Origin: Longispora sp047121295 | GTDB lineage: Bacteria > Actinomycetota > Actinomycetes > Mycobacteriales > Micromonosporaceae | Length of the DNA stretch: 64,000 bases | Direction of reading: 5' to 3' | NCBI RefSeq assembly: GCF_047121295.1 | Contig: NZ_CP139447.1 | Span: 7,130,001-7,194,000 of the forward strand | Part shown: positions 1-8,676 of the stretch, piece after piece | How positions within the stretch are numbered: the first letter of the stretch is position 1 | Layout: each line of letters begins with the position of its first letter | Position numbers and translations under genes: made by a program | The notes under the pieces: generated by a model | What the model saw: only the letters and a program-made list of their open reading frames with translations | What the model was told of the DNA's origin: nothing | The model's database searches: none

Positions 1-1053
1 TTCTACGGCGGCAAGGCCAAGGACCCGGCGCACACCGTGCAGCCGCTGGAGAACCTGCGCCGGGAGGGTACCGACCAGGTCGGCACCGTCACGCTGCCGA
101 AGACGACGGACCGGCTGGTCGCCGAGGTGTACGCGACCGGTTCCGGCGGCGGCTGCGAGGAGTTCTGGTACTCGGTCGCCCCGGCCGACACCCCCTACTC
201 CTGCGCGGGCGGCAAGGGCCCGTACCGGGAGGTCCAGGTCCTGGTCGACGACAAGCTCGCCGGCATCGCGGCGCCGTACCCGCACATCTACACCGGCGGC
301 TGGGGCAACCCGTTCCTCTGGTACGCGGTCCCCGCGCCCCGCGCCTTCAACGTCCGCCCGCTGTCGTACGACCTCGGCCCGTTCATCGGGAAGCTGACCG
401 ACGGCCAGCCGCACAAGCTGGCGGTCCGGGTGGTGGGCGTGCCCGAGGGCCAGTCCGGCTGGGACGTGCCGACCAACGTGCTCTCGTGGCAGGACTCCGC
501 CCCGGTCACCGGCACGCTGCAGGCGGCGAACGACTACCCGGCGAAGAACACCGTCACGGCCTCGGACATGAAGGTCACGGTGTCGGCCGGCCACCGGTTC
601 TCCGCGACCGGCGTCCTGCACACCAGCAGGGGCGTCGTCACGACCAGCGTCGACCAGACGGTGACGAACGACAGCACGCACACCTGGACCGACGGTGAGA
701 ACCACGACGAGCTGGTCGCCAGCTGGTCGGACCAGTCGATCGTCACCCGGGTCGGCGGCCCGAACCCGTCGGTCGTGAAGGACAGCAAGCGGTTCTCGAT
801 CAACGGGTACACCGACGTGAACGCCGCGAACCGGCTGGTCACGAAGATGAACCTGCTCGACGCGGCCACGGTCATGACCGTCGGCCCCGGCGGCGTGTCC
901 TGGCAGCGGATGGACGACACGTTCACCGGCGAGGCCGGCTACACCTTCGGGGTGCCGCGCCCGGAGCGGCACGCCACGTGCAGCTCGCAGGAGACCTACA
1001 GGCTCAACGGCCAGGTCACAACCATCAAGACCGTCAACGGGTACCGGGTCTGA
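1..1053 (+). CDS. PNGase A-like peptide-N-glycanase family protein, 5'-truncated by window edge
   Basis: The reading frame is open from the first base and stops at 1053, so the N terminus lies outside the window; about 350 residues are visible. They match the N-terminal core of the peptide-N4-(N-acetyl-beta-glucosaminyl)asparagine amidase A family: a GPYREVQVLVDDKLAG strand followed by PYPHIYTGGWGNPFLWY and a PLSYDLGPFIGKLTDG segment are typical. The family releases N-glycans from glycoproteins; bacterial members are secreted, and the even cysteine content here is consistent with an extracytoplasmic protein. A strong hairpin follows the stop, so it is probably the last gene of its transcript. 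The substrate is unknown, and exact activity cannot be told from the fragment. Confidence 0.8.
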   Translation, partial: FYGGKAKDPAHTVQPLENLRREGTDQVGTVTLPKTTDRLVAEVYATGSGGGCEEFWYSVAPADTPYSCAGGKGPYREVQVLVDDKLAGIAAPYPHIYTGGWGNPFLWYAVPAPRAFNVRPLSYDLGPFIGKLTDGQPHKLAVRVVGVPEGQSGWDVPTNVLSWQDSAPVTGTLQAANDYPAKNTVTASDMKVTVSAGHRFSATGVLHTSRGVVTTSVDQTVTNDSTHTWTDGENHDELVASWSDQSIVTRVGGPNPSVVKDSKRFSINGYTDVNAANRLVTKMNLLDAATVMTVGPGGVSWQRMDDTFTGEAGYTFGVPRPERHATCSSQETYRLNGQVTTIKTVNGYRV

Positions 1054-1061
1054 GCCCCGGG

Positions 1062-1093
1062 CTGGTCCGGCCCGCGACCGTGGGCCGGACCAG
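1062..1093 (+). terminator. Intrinsic terminator-like hairpin after the PNGase A-like gene
   Basis: Perfect 12-bp arms, CTGGTCCGGCCC and GGGCCGGACCAG, flank an 8-nt loop 9 bases after the stop codon. There is no T-run, as is common in actinomycetes. The downstream -10 box of the next gene starts at the base after the hairpin. Confidence 0.7.
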
Positions 1094-1099
1094 TACCCT
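1094..1099 (+). promoter_or_regulatory. -10 box of a probable leaderless promoter (TACCCT)
   Basis: TACCCT is followed by exactly six bases (GAAGGC) and then the GTG at 1106, the spacing expected if transcription starts at the start codon. There is no Shine-Dalgarno sequence at a usable distance. Confidence 0.55.
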
Positions 1100-1105
1100 G
1101 AAGGC

Positions 1106-1321
1106 GTGTCGACCCGTGAAGAGCCCCAGCCGTTACAGATCCGCACCGTGCCGTTCGCCGTGGCCGGGATCGTGCTGTGGGCGCTCGGCGGGATCGGGGT
1201 GCTCGTGTTCGACGGGCCGGCGCACTGGGTGCGGATCTGCGTGGCCGGGGTGCTGATCGGCATCCCGGGGCTGCTCACGATGATCCGGCACGACCGGCGC
1301 GAGCGCCGGACTGCCGGCTAG
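1106..1321 (+). CDS. DUF2530-like small membrane protein
   Basis: A 71-residue protein with a short polar N terminus, two hydrophobic segments (roughly residues 15-35 and 43-60) separated by a DGPAHWVR turn, and a basic RHDRRERR tail. Size, two-TM layout and the tail resemble the actinobacterial DUF2530 family of unknown function; this is recognition by pattern. The GTG start is chosen because a TANNNT box lies six bases upstream, implying a leaderless message. It is convergent with the next membrane protein, 11 bases away. Confidence 0.7.
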   Translation: MSTREEPQPLQIRTVPFAVAGIVLWALGGIGVLVFDGPAHWVRICVAGVLIGIPGLLTMIRHDRRERRTAG

Positions 1322-1332
1322 ACCTCAGGCCC

Positions 1333-1944
1333 TCAGCACTTCGGCGCCGGGTTCATCCCCGCGATCTTCGCGACCGGCACCGACACCACCCGGCCGTCGG
1401 ACGCCCGGCGGACCCGGATCGACGTCGGGTTGACCGACGCCAGCATCGTCCCGCACACGTCCGACTGGTCGGTCCGGGTCACCCGGATCTGGGTGCCGCC
1501 CTGCTCGGCCGGCGGCACGAACCACAGCAGCCCGACGCCGGCGACCATGGCGAGCAGCGCGCCGACCGTGGCCAGCACCGCCCTCTGGAAACCGGCGACG
1601 ATCCGCCCCGGCTCCTCGTCCCGCGCCCGGTACCAGGCCAGCAGCGCCTCCGGGCTCTGGATCGCCCTCGGCCAGCCGTACGCCGCGCCGTACGCACCGA
1701 ACAGCGCGCCGGCCGCGAGCAGCACCGCGAGGCCCGCCAGCGCGCCCACGGCGATCCGGGCCCACACCGGCAGCGCCGTCACGGTGTCCTTGCCGATCAG
1801 CGCGCCCGCGAGGCCGAACAGCCCCAGCACCGCCGTCAACCCGGGGATCCACAGGGCCGCGACCTTGCGGACCCGGGCCACCGGACCGTCCTCGGCCTGT
1901 AGTTCCCGGACGGCCATGGCCCGATCGGCCTCCTCGTGCTCCAT
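1333..1944 (-). CDS. Hypothetical membrane protein
   Basis: A 203-residue protein beginning MEHEEADRAM. It has two adjacent hydrophobic segments (about residues 28-50 and 60-85), a polar loop containing WPRAIQSPEALLAWY, a third membrane segment near residue 130, and a C-terminal hydrophilic domain with two cysteines (SDVCGTM and the terminal PAPKC). The last domain probably faces outside. I recognise no family. The ATG at 1944 is preferred over an upstream in-frame start because a TAGGGT box lies seven bases before it, matching the leaderless pattern of neighbouring genes. It is divergent from the lipoprotein gene at 2076. Confidence 0.65.
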   Translation of the reverse strand: MEHEEADRAMAVRELQAEDGPVARVRKVAALWIPGLTAVLGLFGLAGALIGKDTVTALPVWARIAVGALAGLAVLLAAGALFGAYGAAYGWPRAIQSPEALLAWYRARDEEPGRIVAGFQRAVLATVGALLAMVAGVGLLWFVPPAEQGGTQIRVTRTDQSDVCGTMLASVNPTSIRVRRASDGRVVSVPVAKIAGMNPAPKC

Positions 1945-1951
1945 ACCGGAA

Positions 1952-1957
1952 ACCCTA
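1952..1957 (-). promoter_or_regulatory. -10 box of a probable leaderless promoter (TAGGGT)
   Basis: On the minus strand TAGGGT is followed by seven bases and the ATG at 1944. Confidence 0.45.
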
Positions 1958-2075
1958 CGCCGGGCGCACTGACGACTATTCGACAATGTCCAACTCGCGA
2001 CGGCCCACTGGCGCAACCTGTCCCATCCTGTAGGCACAACTGCCGGTGCGAGCCGGCCGCCCCTGGGGAGTACAG

Positions 2076-3005
2076 ATGCACGTGGCTCTACGCGTCACCG
2101 CCGTGCTGGCACTGGCCGCCACGCTGACCACCGGCTGCGGGCCGGGCGGCAAGGGCTCGGCCGACGCCGGTTCCGGTGCGGGCGCCGACAAGGGCAAGGT
2201 CGCGGACGCCACCAAGCCGCAGACCAAGGAGATCGGCAAGACCATCTGGGCCGCCGGGCTCAAGTGGGAGCTGAAGTCGGCGAAGTACACGCCGAAGGAG
2301 GACAACGGCTACGACCTGAAGATCGACGCCGTGGCCACCAACGAGTTCAAGGCCACCCGGGTCGACAGCTGGCCGGACGTGACCATCACGATCAACGGCG
2401 CGGACGCGAACCTGACGACCGGGAGCACCGCGCCGCCGGCGCCCGGCGAGAGCACCCCGGTGCCGCTCGCGCACACCGGCTACTCCACGGCCGAGAAGCC
2501 GTTCACCTTCGAGGGCGCGAAGATCGTGTTCGGTGCCGCCGGGCAGCAGCAGGCGGTCGTGCCGCTGACCAGCGGGAGCCTGGTGGCCAACAAGCCGGTC
2601 GACGTGCAGATGTCCTCGCCGCTCACCGCCGGCCGGATGACGATGGCCCCGAAGTCGGTGCAGGTCCGCTCCGACACGTCGATCGGGTTGAACAGCGTCC
2701 GCGACCTGAAGAAGGGCGCACGCAGCGTGACCTTCGTCTTCGACCTCACGGGCACGCCCTCGGCGTACGGCTTCAACGTCGACGGCGCCTGTTTCCGGCT
2801 CGTGATGCCGAACGGCCAGACCCTCGGCCCGGAGACCGCCCCGATCCTGGCGATCTACCCGGACAAGCCGCTGTACCAGAACCAGATCGTCACCTTCGTC
2901 GTCGAGGACGGCGCCGACGGTGACTACACGCTGAAGCTGGTGGACGACGGCGGCGAGGGCAAGCCCTCGGCCGGCGCGAAGCTAACCCTGAAGCTCGCTC
3001 AGTAG
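2076..3005 (+). CDS. Secreted lipoprotein of unknown function
   Basis: A 309-residue protein with a classic lipoprotein signal: MHVALRVTAVLALAATL followed by the lipobox TTGC, predicting lipidation at about Cys20. A Gly/Ala/Ser-rich linker leads into a beta-rich domain (for example TIWAAGLKWELKSAKYT) resembling immunoglobulin-like extracytoplasmic lipoproteins such as the DUF4352 type, but I cannot assign it firmly. The ATG at 2076 is chosen because GGGGAG stands five bases upstream and the signal peptide begins there; an in-frame GTG at 2046 would add ten residues before it. The last 24 bases overlap the end of the convergent GHKL ATPase gene. Confidence 0.8.
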   Translation: MHVALRVTAVLALAATLTTGCGPGGKGSADAGSGAGADKGKVADATKPQTKEIGKTIWAAGLKWELKSAKYTPKEDNGYDLKIDAVATNEFKATRVDSWPDVTITINGADANLTTGSTAPPAPGESTPVPLAHTGYSTAEKPFTFEGAKIVFGAAGQQQAVVPLTSGSLVANKPVDVQMSSPLTAGRMTMAPKSVQVRSDTSIGLNSVRDLKKGARSVTFVFDLTGTPSAYGFNVDGACFRLVMPNGQTLGPETAPILAIYPDKPLYQNQIVTFVVEDGADGDYTLKLVDDGGEGKPSAGAKLTLKLAQ

Positions 3006-5465
3006 CGGGGCGTCGAGCAGGTCGGCGACCGGCAGCCCGCCGAGGACGGGACGCCGGTCGCCGAGCCGGTCGAGCAGCCAGGGCTGGTCGACCACGACGA
3101 CGTCGGCGGCCGGGACCACCAGGTCGGGGGCCACCCGGACCATGGCCGGCGGTTCGAGCCCGAAGTCGGCGGCGGCGATCCGGGCGTAGATGTCCGCGAG
3201 GAGTTCCGGGGTCGCCGTCCGGTCGGGGTCGCCGAGCCGGTCGAGCAGGTCCCCGCAGGCCTCGCGGTCGTTGAGGATCGCGGCCACGTCCGGCCACGCG
3301 CCGAGCAGGGCCGCCGCCGGGGTGGCGAGTTCGTAGAGCCCGGCGAGCGCCGGGGACGTCGTGGTCTCCCGGGGCCGGAGTCCGTTGAGGACTGGCTGCT
3401 GACCGAGCCACCATTTCGAGTACGACGGCACGGTCATGCTGCTGCCGTCCTCGAGGACCACCCGGGTCGGCTGCACGAGCGCGTCGCGGTGTTCGAGGAG
3501 CAGCGGCAGCGCGCCGGCCCAGTCGTCCACCCACTCCAGGTCGCGCAGGGCCACCAGCTGCTCGATCAGGGCGTCCTGGCCCCACAGCCCGGCCCAGTCG
3601 GCCGCGCCGTCGAGGTGCAGCTCGTCCAGGTCGGCGACCAGCACCTCGGACATGTCGAGCACGGCGAACGTGTCGAGCACCCCGACCGCGACCAGCGCCG
3701 CCACGGGCGCGTCCGAGTCACAGATCCCGAACGGCGAGTCCGGGGCGACCACGGCCGCGAGCCGGCCACCGGGCAGCAGCAGCTCGCCGGCCGGATACCA
3801 CTCGCCGTCGTCGGCCGGCAGCGCCAGCTCCGCGAGCCACGGCTCCTCGCCCGGCAGCAGCTCGGCGGCGGCCACCAGTGCGAGCACGGCGTCCGCGATC
3901 GGGGCCGGGTCCTCGCTGTCGTAGGAGGAGGCCACGGTGGCCCGGACGAACTCGTCGGTCAGCACCGACCGGGGGGTGGCCGGGCGCGCGCCCAGCCGCT
4001 CCAGCAGCGGGTCGACCGCGTCGGGGTGCACCACCCGCAGGCCGAGCGCGGACAGGTCCGGCAGCTCGCCGTCGGGCAGCAGCAGGCCCTTCGCGCCGGT
4101 CACGGTCCGGCCGTCGGCCAGCGGCACGGGCAGCGCGCCCAGCTCGCCGAGGTCGGCGTCGGACAGGCCACTGTAGAGCGAGCGCCACCAGGCGGCCTCG
4201 CGGCCCAGCCCGGAGACCAGGTCGACGATCTCGGCCGTCGCCAGCCGGCGGACCCCGAGGCGGCTGAGCCCCTTGATCCGGTACCAGCCGACGGGCAGCA
4301 CCCCGTCCACCGCCTCGGCCAGCGGCGCGACGATCGCGTCCGGCACCGTGACGGCGTCGCGGGGCGTGTGCCTGCCCGGCAGCCACGGCCGCTCGGTGAG
4401 GGTGGCGATCAGCTGGTCGCGCAGTGCGGCGTCGAACGCGCCGGCCGGGAACCCGGCCTCCAGGACGGCGGACAGCTCCGGGGCCGGGCCGGTCTCGTCG
4501 CCGACCAGCAGGTCCGCGATGGCGTCGGCGGCCTGACCGATCAGGAAGTCCGTCAGCGGGCCGGCCTGGATGTGCTGCCGGGTGGTGTCCAGCGGGAAGG
4601 TGCCGATCAGCCGGACGGGCAGGCTGATCCGCTCGGAGCTGGGGGTGGGCGCGTGCACGACCTGCTCGGGGCCGGTCCCGATGACGGCGGCGAGCACCCA
4701 CCAGTGGGTACGGACGTGCTCCTCGGCCGGCCGGTCGGCCAGCAGCGCCGGGTCGAGGCTGCCGTCGCGCCGGGCGATCCGCCAGTGCTTGGCGACCTCG
4801 GCCTTGTCGATCACCCGGCCGGGCAGGTCGACGCGGGCCAGGTCGAGGGCGAGCAGCAGGGCCGGGTCGAAGTCGTCGAGCACCGCGGTGATCGCGGCCG
4901 GCTCGCGGAGGGGGAGGCGGACCTCGGTCGTCCAGCCCTCGGCGGGCGGACCTGACGGGTCCCAAGGTAGACGGAGGACGGGTACACCGCCCCGTCGCTC
5001 CGCTTCCGCACGTATATGCGGAATATCGGAAATTATAGCGGCGGTCTCCGCTGCCGAGAAGCGCACCCCACCTGTGGTGGAGAGGATTTCCGGCTCGTCG
5101 GTGACCGAGAGGACGGCCGAGAAGCCGACCCCGAACCGGCCGGTCGAGCCGTCCTCGCGCTTGCTGGACGCCCGCAGCGACGTGAGCGCGTCCAGCCCGG
5201 CGCGGGTCAGCGGCTCGCCGTCGTTGGCGACGCTGAGGGTGTCGCCGTCGAGCCGGATCCGGACGGTGCTCGCCCCGGCGTCGGCGGCGTTGGTGAGGAG
5301 TTCGACGAGGAGCCGGTGGGCGTACCCGCCGTGCAGCAGGTCCTCCTCCGCGTTGGCGTCCTCCCGGAACCGGGTCGGGGAGTCCCGCCACGCGGCCAGG
5401 ATCGCGGCCCGGCGGTCGGCGAGACCGCCGGACGGCTCAGAGCTCGTCAAGGGCAGAGTCGTCAT
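2982..5465 (-). CDS. GHKL-type ATP-binding protein (Hsp90/sacsin-like)
   Basis: An 827-residue protein whose N-terminal 200 residues carry the Bergerat ATP-binding fold: the helix LLVELLTNAADAGAS (N box), DGDTLSVANDGEPL (G1 region) and STGRFGVGFSAVLSVTDEP (G2 box). The remaining ~600 residues lack an Hsp90 middle domain that I can identify and look like the long uncharacterised region of actinobacterial sacsin-like ATPases. No membrane segment or histidine-kinase H box is visible, so it is a cytoplasmic ATPase rather than a sensor kinase. Its start overlaps the end of the DUF3027 gene by 29 bases, so the two are probably translationally coupled. Its 3' end overlaps the convergent lipoprotein gene. 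Role unknown. Confidence 0.8.
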   Translation of the reverse strand: MTTLPLTSSEPSGGLADRRAAILAAWRDSPTRFREDANAEEDLLHGGYAHRLLVELLTNAADAGASTVRIRLDGDTLSVANDGEPLTRAGLDALTSLRASSKREDGSTGRFGVGFSAVLSVTDEPEILSTTGGVRFSAAETAAIISDIPHIRAEAERRGGVPVLRLPWDPSGPPAEGWTTEVRLPLREPAAITAVLDDFDPALLLALDLARVDLPGRVIDKAEVAKHWRIARRDGSLDPALLADRPAEEHVRTHWWVLAAVIGTGPEQVVHAPTPSSERISLPVRLIGTFPLDTTRQHIQAGPLTDFLIGQAADAIADLLVGDETGPAPELSAVLEAGFPAGAFDAALRDQLIATLTERPWLPGRHTPRDAVTVPDAIVAPLAEAVDGVLPVGWYRIKGLSRLGVRRLATAEIVDLVSGLGREAAWWRSLYSGLSDADLGELGALPVPLADGRTVTGAKGLLLPDGELPDLSALGLRVVHPDAVDPLLERLGARPATPRSVLTDEFVRATVASSYDSEDPAPIADAVLALVAAAELLPGEEPWLAELALPADDGEWYPAGELLLPGGRLAAVVAPDSPFGICDSDAPVAALVAVGVLDTFAVLDMSEVLVADLDELHLDGAADWAGLWGQDALIEQLVALRDLEWVDDWAGALPLLLEHRDALVQPTRVVLEDGSSMTVPSYSKWWLGQQPVLNGLRPRETTTSPALAGLYELATPAAALLGAWPDVAAILNDREACGDLLDRLGDPDRTATPELLADIYARIAAADFGLEPPAMVRVAPDLVVPAADVVVVDQPWLLDRLGDRRPVLGGLPVADLLDAPLLSELQG

Positions 5466-6210
5466 AGGCGGGGCCGGTCGGCTCGGGCTCGGCCGGGGTC
5501 TCGACGAACAGCTCCGAGAACGCGCCGCAGCCGTGGTCGCCGGTGACGACCTTGCCGTCGTCGGCCGCGTACTCGTTCGAGCACACGCCGAAGTCCTGGC
5601 GGAGCAGGCCGGCGAGCGGCAGGAAGAACCCGCAGCCGGCGCACTGGGCGTTGTCCGGGGCGGCCTTGGCGATCGGGGCGTTGGGGCCGTGCTCGCCCTC
5701 GTACCAGCGCTGGGCCGCGTCGAGCCGGCCGGTGCGGCTCAGCACCCGGGGCCGGCCGAGGCCGATCTCCCAGGACACCTCCTCGACGGCGGGGTCGTCC
5801 GACAGCACGTACGCCGGGGCGAGGCGGTCGTCGTCCGGGGCCGTGGGCAGCAGGTCACCGACGCCGACGTCACCGGGCTGGAGCCGCTCGTTCCACGGCA
5901 CCCACTCGGGGGTGGTCAGGGCGTCGGACCCGGGCAGCAGCGTCGTCTCGCACACCGTGACGTGCTTGCTGCGCGAGATCCGGGTGACCGTGACCGACCA
6001 GTGCCAGCCCCGGTAGCCGGCGAGCAGGCACTCGAAGAAGTGGGTGACGAGACGCTCGCCCTCCGCCACGGCCTCGGTGTGCTTGCCGACGCTGTCGGCC
6101 GCCTCGGGAATCGATGCCAACAGGGCTTCACGGGCAAGGTCCATCGCATCCGCGCAGACCTTGTCAATTCGGGCCGAGCGGGTGCGGGAACGAATTACTG
6201 CGCTGGTCAC
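5437..6210 (-). CDS. DUF3027 family protein
   Basis: A 257-residue protein matching the actinobacterial DUF3027 family. The diagnostic centre is YRGWHWSVTVTR followed by VCETTLLPGSDALTTPEW, then PWNERLQPGDVGVGDLLPT. A cysteine pair in the C-terminal half (CAGCGFF and VCSNEY ... GDHGCGAF) suggests a metal-binding element. Function unknown. It starts with GTG at 6210, divergent from mqnB with only 17 bases between start codons, and it overlaps the downstream GHKL ATPase start, which points to a two-gene operon. Confidence 0.85.
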   Translation of the reverse strand: MTSAVIRSRTRSARIDKVCADAMDLAREALLASIPEAADSVGKHTEAVAEGERLVTHFFECLLAGYRGWHWSVTVTRISRSKHVTVCETTLLPGSDALTTPEWVPWNERLQPGDVGVGDLLPTAPDDDRLAPAYVLSDDPAVEEVSWEIGLGRPRVLSRTGRLDAAQRWYEGEHGPNAPIAKAAPDNAQCAGCGFFLPLAGLLRQDFGVCSNEYAADDGKVVTGDHGCGAFSELFVETPAEPEPTGPAYDDSALDEL

Positions 6211-6215
6211 CCGCC

Positions 6216-6221
6216 TATTCT
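6216..6221 (+). promoter_or_regulatory. -10 box of a probable leaderless mqnB promoter (TATTCT)
   Basis: TATTCT, six bases (CGCATC), then the ATG at 6228. Confidence 0.55.
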
Positions 6222-6227
6222 CGCATC

Positions 6228-6812
6228 ATGCGAACGCTCATCGTCACTGCCGTCGAGGCCGAGGCCGCCGCCGTCCGGGCCGCGTCCCCCGACCTGGAGG
6301 TGTACCCGGTCGGAGTCGGCATCGCCGCCGCCGCGGCGGGCACGGCGACACTGCTGGCCAGGGGCACGTACGACCGGGTGATCAGCGCCGGGATCGCCGG
6401 CGCGTTCGCCGGCCGGGCGGCCATCGGGGACGTCGTGATCGGCACCCGGGCGGTCTCCCCGGAGCTCGGGGCGCACTCCCCCGACGGCTTCCTGCCGATC
6501 GAGACCCTGGGCTTCGGCACCTCGTGGTTCGACGCCGACCCGCTCGGCGTCGCCGGCCTGTCCGGGGAGATCCTGTGCGTGCAGAGCGTCACCGGGACGG
6601 CCGTCGGGGCCGAGGAGCTGGCCGCGCGGTACCCGGAAGCGGTCGCCGAGGCCATGGAGGGCTTCGGGGTCGCGACGGCGGCACACCTCGCGGGGGTACG
6701 GTTCGGTGAGCTGCGGACGATCTCCAACCTGATCGGCCCGCGCGACAAGTCGGCCTGGCGCTTCGGGATCGCCCTCGCGGCGCTGACCACGGCATGCAAG
6801 GAGCTCTTGTGA
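6228..6812 (+). CDS. mqnB: Futalosine hydrolase
   Basis: A 194-residue protein of the nucleoside-phosphorylase fold. It starts MRTLIVTAVEAEAAAV, has the glycine-rich VGVGIAAAAAGTA turn, ISAGIAGAF, the signature ISNLIGPRDKSAWRFG and a C-terminal AL..A helix, all typical of futalosine hydrolase. The enzyme removes hypoxanthine from futalosine to give dehypoxanthine futalosine in the alternative menaquinone pathway in the cytoplasm. Its stop overlaps the GTG of mqnD, so the two are coupled and probably co-transcribed. The ATG at 6228 is chosen from the leaderless TANNNT box six bases upstream. The other mqn genes are not in the window. Confidence 0.9.
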   Translation: MRTLIVTAVEAEAAAVRAASPDLEVYPVGVGIAAAAAGTATLLARGTYDRVISAGIAGAFAGRAAIGDVVIGTRAVSPELGAHSPDGFLPIETLGFGTSWFDADPLGVAGLSGEILCVQSVTGTAVGAEELAARYPEAVAEAMEGFGVATAAHLAGVRFGELRTISNLIGPRDKSAWRFGIALAALTTACKELL

Positions 6813-7597
6813 GGGTCGCCTACTCGCCCTGCCCCAACGACACCTTCGTCTTCCACGCCCTGGCCCACGGCCTGGTCCCCGACGCGCCGGCCCTGGACGT
6901 GACCTTCGCGGACGTGGACGTGACGAACACCTCGGCGGCGACCGGGGAGTACGACCTGGTGAAGGTCTCCTACGCCGCCCTGCCCTGGCTGCTGGACACC
7001 TACGAGCTGCTGCCCTGCGGCGGCGCGCTCGGCCGGGGCTGCGGGCCGCTCGTCGTGACCCGGCCCGGGGTCACCCCGCGCACCGTGGCGGTGCCGGGCG
7101 ACCGGACGACGGCGTATCTGCTGTTCCGGCTGTGGGCCCAGGCGGAGTACCAGATCACGGTTGTGCCCTTCCACGAGATCATGCCCGGGGTGGCGGCGGG
7201 CCGCTGGGACGCGGGGCTCGTCATCCACGAGGCGCGCTTCACCTACTCCGAGCACGGCCTGGTCGCGCTGGCCGACCTCGGCGAGTGGTGGGAGGGCGAG
7301 ACCGGGCTGCCCATCCCGCTGGGCGCGATCCTGGCGCACAGGGACCGGGTGGACCCGGCGCGGGCCGCCGAGTGGGTGCGCGCCTCGGTGCGGCACGCGT
7401 GGGCGTACCCGGCGGCCAGCCAGGACTACGTGATGGCACACGCCCAGGAGCTGTCCCCGGACGTGGCCGCGCAGCACATCGACCTGTATGTGAACGAGTT
7501 CACCGAGGACCTGGGCGAGGAGGGGTACGCGGCGATCGAGACCCTGTTGGGCAGGGCCTCGGCCGCCGGACTGATCCCCGCGGTGTCGGTGCGCTAG
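6809..7597 (+). CDS. mqnD: 1,4-dihydroxy-6-naphthoate synthase
   Basis: A 262-residue protein of the MqnA/MqnD periplasmic-binding-protein fold. The start VRVAYSPCPNDTFVFHAL, the KVSYAAL stretch, CGGALGRGCGPLVV and the ATTLVIHEARFTY-like region (here GLVIHEARFTYSEHGL) identify MqnD rather than MqnA. It converts cyclic dehypoxanthine futalosine to 1,4-dihydroxy-6-naphthoate, the step after MqnC. GTG at 6809 overlaps the mqnB stop (GTGA), with AAGGAG about six bases upstream inside mqnB. The 3' end overlaps the convergent cold-shock gene by four bases. Confidence 0.92.
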   Translation: MRVAYSPCPNDTFVFHALAHGLVPDAPALDVTFADVDVTNTSAATGEYDLVKVSYAALPWLLDTYELLPCGGALGRGCGPLVVTRPGVTPRTVAVPGDRTTAYLLFRLWAQAEYQITVVPFHEIMPGVAAGRWDAGLVIHEARFTYSEHGLVALADLGEWWEGETGLPIPLGAILAHRDRVDPARAAEWVRASVRHAWAYPAASQDYVMAHAQELSPDVAAQHIDLYVNEFTEDLGEEGYAAIETLLGRASAAGLIPAVSVR

Positions 7598-8013
7598 CTG
7601 CCGGAGCTTCCGTTGCCGCCGGGGCTGCCGATCGCCAGCTCGTTGGCCACGGCGTGCACGACCTCGGCGAACTTGGCGGCGGCCTTCTTGTCCGGGTACC
7701 GCCCGCGCTGCAGGTCCGGCTGCACCTTGGACTCCAGCACCTTGATCATGTCCTCGATGAGGCTGTGCAGCTCCTCCGGCGACCGGCGGCGCAGCTCGGT
7801 CAGCGAGACCGGCGAGTCGAGGACCTTCACCTGGAGCGCCTGGTCGCCCCGGCGGCTCTCCACGATGCCGAACTCGACCTTCTGGCCGGGGGTCAGCGCG
7901 GCGACACCGGACGGCAGGGCTGCCTTGTGCACGAAGACGTCGCCGCCCTCGTCCCGGGTGAGGAACCCGAATCCCTTGCCCTCGTCGTACCACTTCACGC
8001 GACCGGTGGGCAC
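7594..8013 (-). CDS. Cold-shock domain protein with C-terminal extension
   Basis: A 139-residue protein. Residues 1-65 form a cold-shock domain: GRVKWYDEGKGFGFLTRD contains RNP1 and DVFVHKAAL contains RNP2. The remaining ~70 residues are a helical extension (LRRRSPEELHSLIEDMIKVLESK) ending in a GGNGSSGS tail, so it is twice the length of a simple CspA. This longer form is common in actinomycetes and probably binds single-stranded RNA or DNA. It is followed by the HAD gene upstream on the same strand 16 bases away, suggesting co-transcription, and its end overlaps mqnD by four bases tail to tail. Confidence 0.88.
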   Translation of the reverse strand: MPTGRVKWYDEGKGFGFLTRDEGGDVFVHKAALPSGVAALTPGQKVEFGIVESRRGDQALQVKVLDSPVSLTELRRRSPEELHSLIEDMIKVLESKVQPDLQRGRYPDKKAAAKFAEVVHAVANELAIGSPGGNGSSGS

Positions 8014-8029
8014 AGCGGGACCTCACACT

Positions 8030-8641
8030 TCATTTGCGGATAACAGGGCCCTTAAGGCTATCCAGGGTCGCCACATCCAGCCAAGTGAGATCTTCGAGCA
8101 CCAGGTCAGCGCCCGCCTCGCACAACTCCTCGGCTGTGCAGTGCCCCGTCGTGACCCCGATCGCCGGCACTCCGGCGCTGCGGGCGGCGGCCATGTCGGC
8201 GGTGTGGTCGCCGATGTACGCCACCGGGCGGTGCTCGCGGAGCGCGTCCGCCTTGCCCTCGCCCCAGGCGAGCCCGACGACGTGTTCGACGTCGATCCCG
8301 AAGTACTCCAGGTGCAGGCGGGCCTGCGGGGCGTTCTTGGCCGTGATCACCACCGGGGTGGTGGCCGCCAGGATCTCGCGCGCGCCGGGGAGCAGGTGGA
8401 CGGCGGGGATCGCGTACTCCGGGTACAGCGCCCGGTACGCCGCCACCATCTCCTCGACCCGGTCCTCGGGCACCCACTGCGCGATCTCCCACTGCAGGGG
8501 CGGGCCGAGCCGGCCGACGACGAGATCGACGTCGATCTCCAGGCCGTACCGCGCGTTGAGCTGGTGGTACACCGCGCCGATGCCGACTCGACTGTCGATC
8601 AGGGTCATGTCCAGGTCGAATCCGACGAGCGGGCGGGACAT
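8030..8641 (-). CDS. HAD family hydrolase (phosphoglycolate phosphatase-like)
   Basis: A 203-residue HAD-superfamily protein. Motif I is GFDLDMTLIDS with the nucleophile and acid aspartates, motif II is PVVITAKN, and motif IV is VAYIGDHTADMAAA. An alpha-helical cap lies between motif I and II. It resembles Gph/pyrophosphatase-type small-molecule phosphatases; the substrate cannot be told. The ATG at 8641 is preferred because AAGGAG is placed five bases upstream; an overlapping GTG two codons earlier would sit on the ribosome site. A 21-base palindrome lies about 36-56 bases upstream of the start and may be its operator. Confidence 0.85.
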   Translation of the reverse strand: MSRPLVGFDLDMTLIDSRVGIGAVYHQLNARYGLEIDVDLVVGRLGPPLQWEIAQWVPEDRVEEMVAAYRALYPEYAIPAVHLLPGAREILAATTPVVITAKNAPQARLHLEYFGIDVEHVVGLAWGEGKADALREHRPVAYIGDHTADMAAARSAGVPAIGVTTGHCTAEELCEAGADLVLEDLTWLDVATLDSLKGPVIRK

Positions 8642-8676
8642 GGACACTCCTTGACAGCGACGGCGTTCGATGCAAC

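Noticed and set aside
4570..6381. A 600-residue open frame on the plus strand opposite the GHKL ATPase and DUF3027 genes
   Set aside because: It is antisense to two well-supported genes, has no recognisable domain and is rich in Arg, Gly and Ser, as expected of shadow frames in GC-rich DNA.
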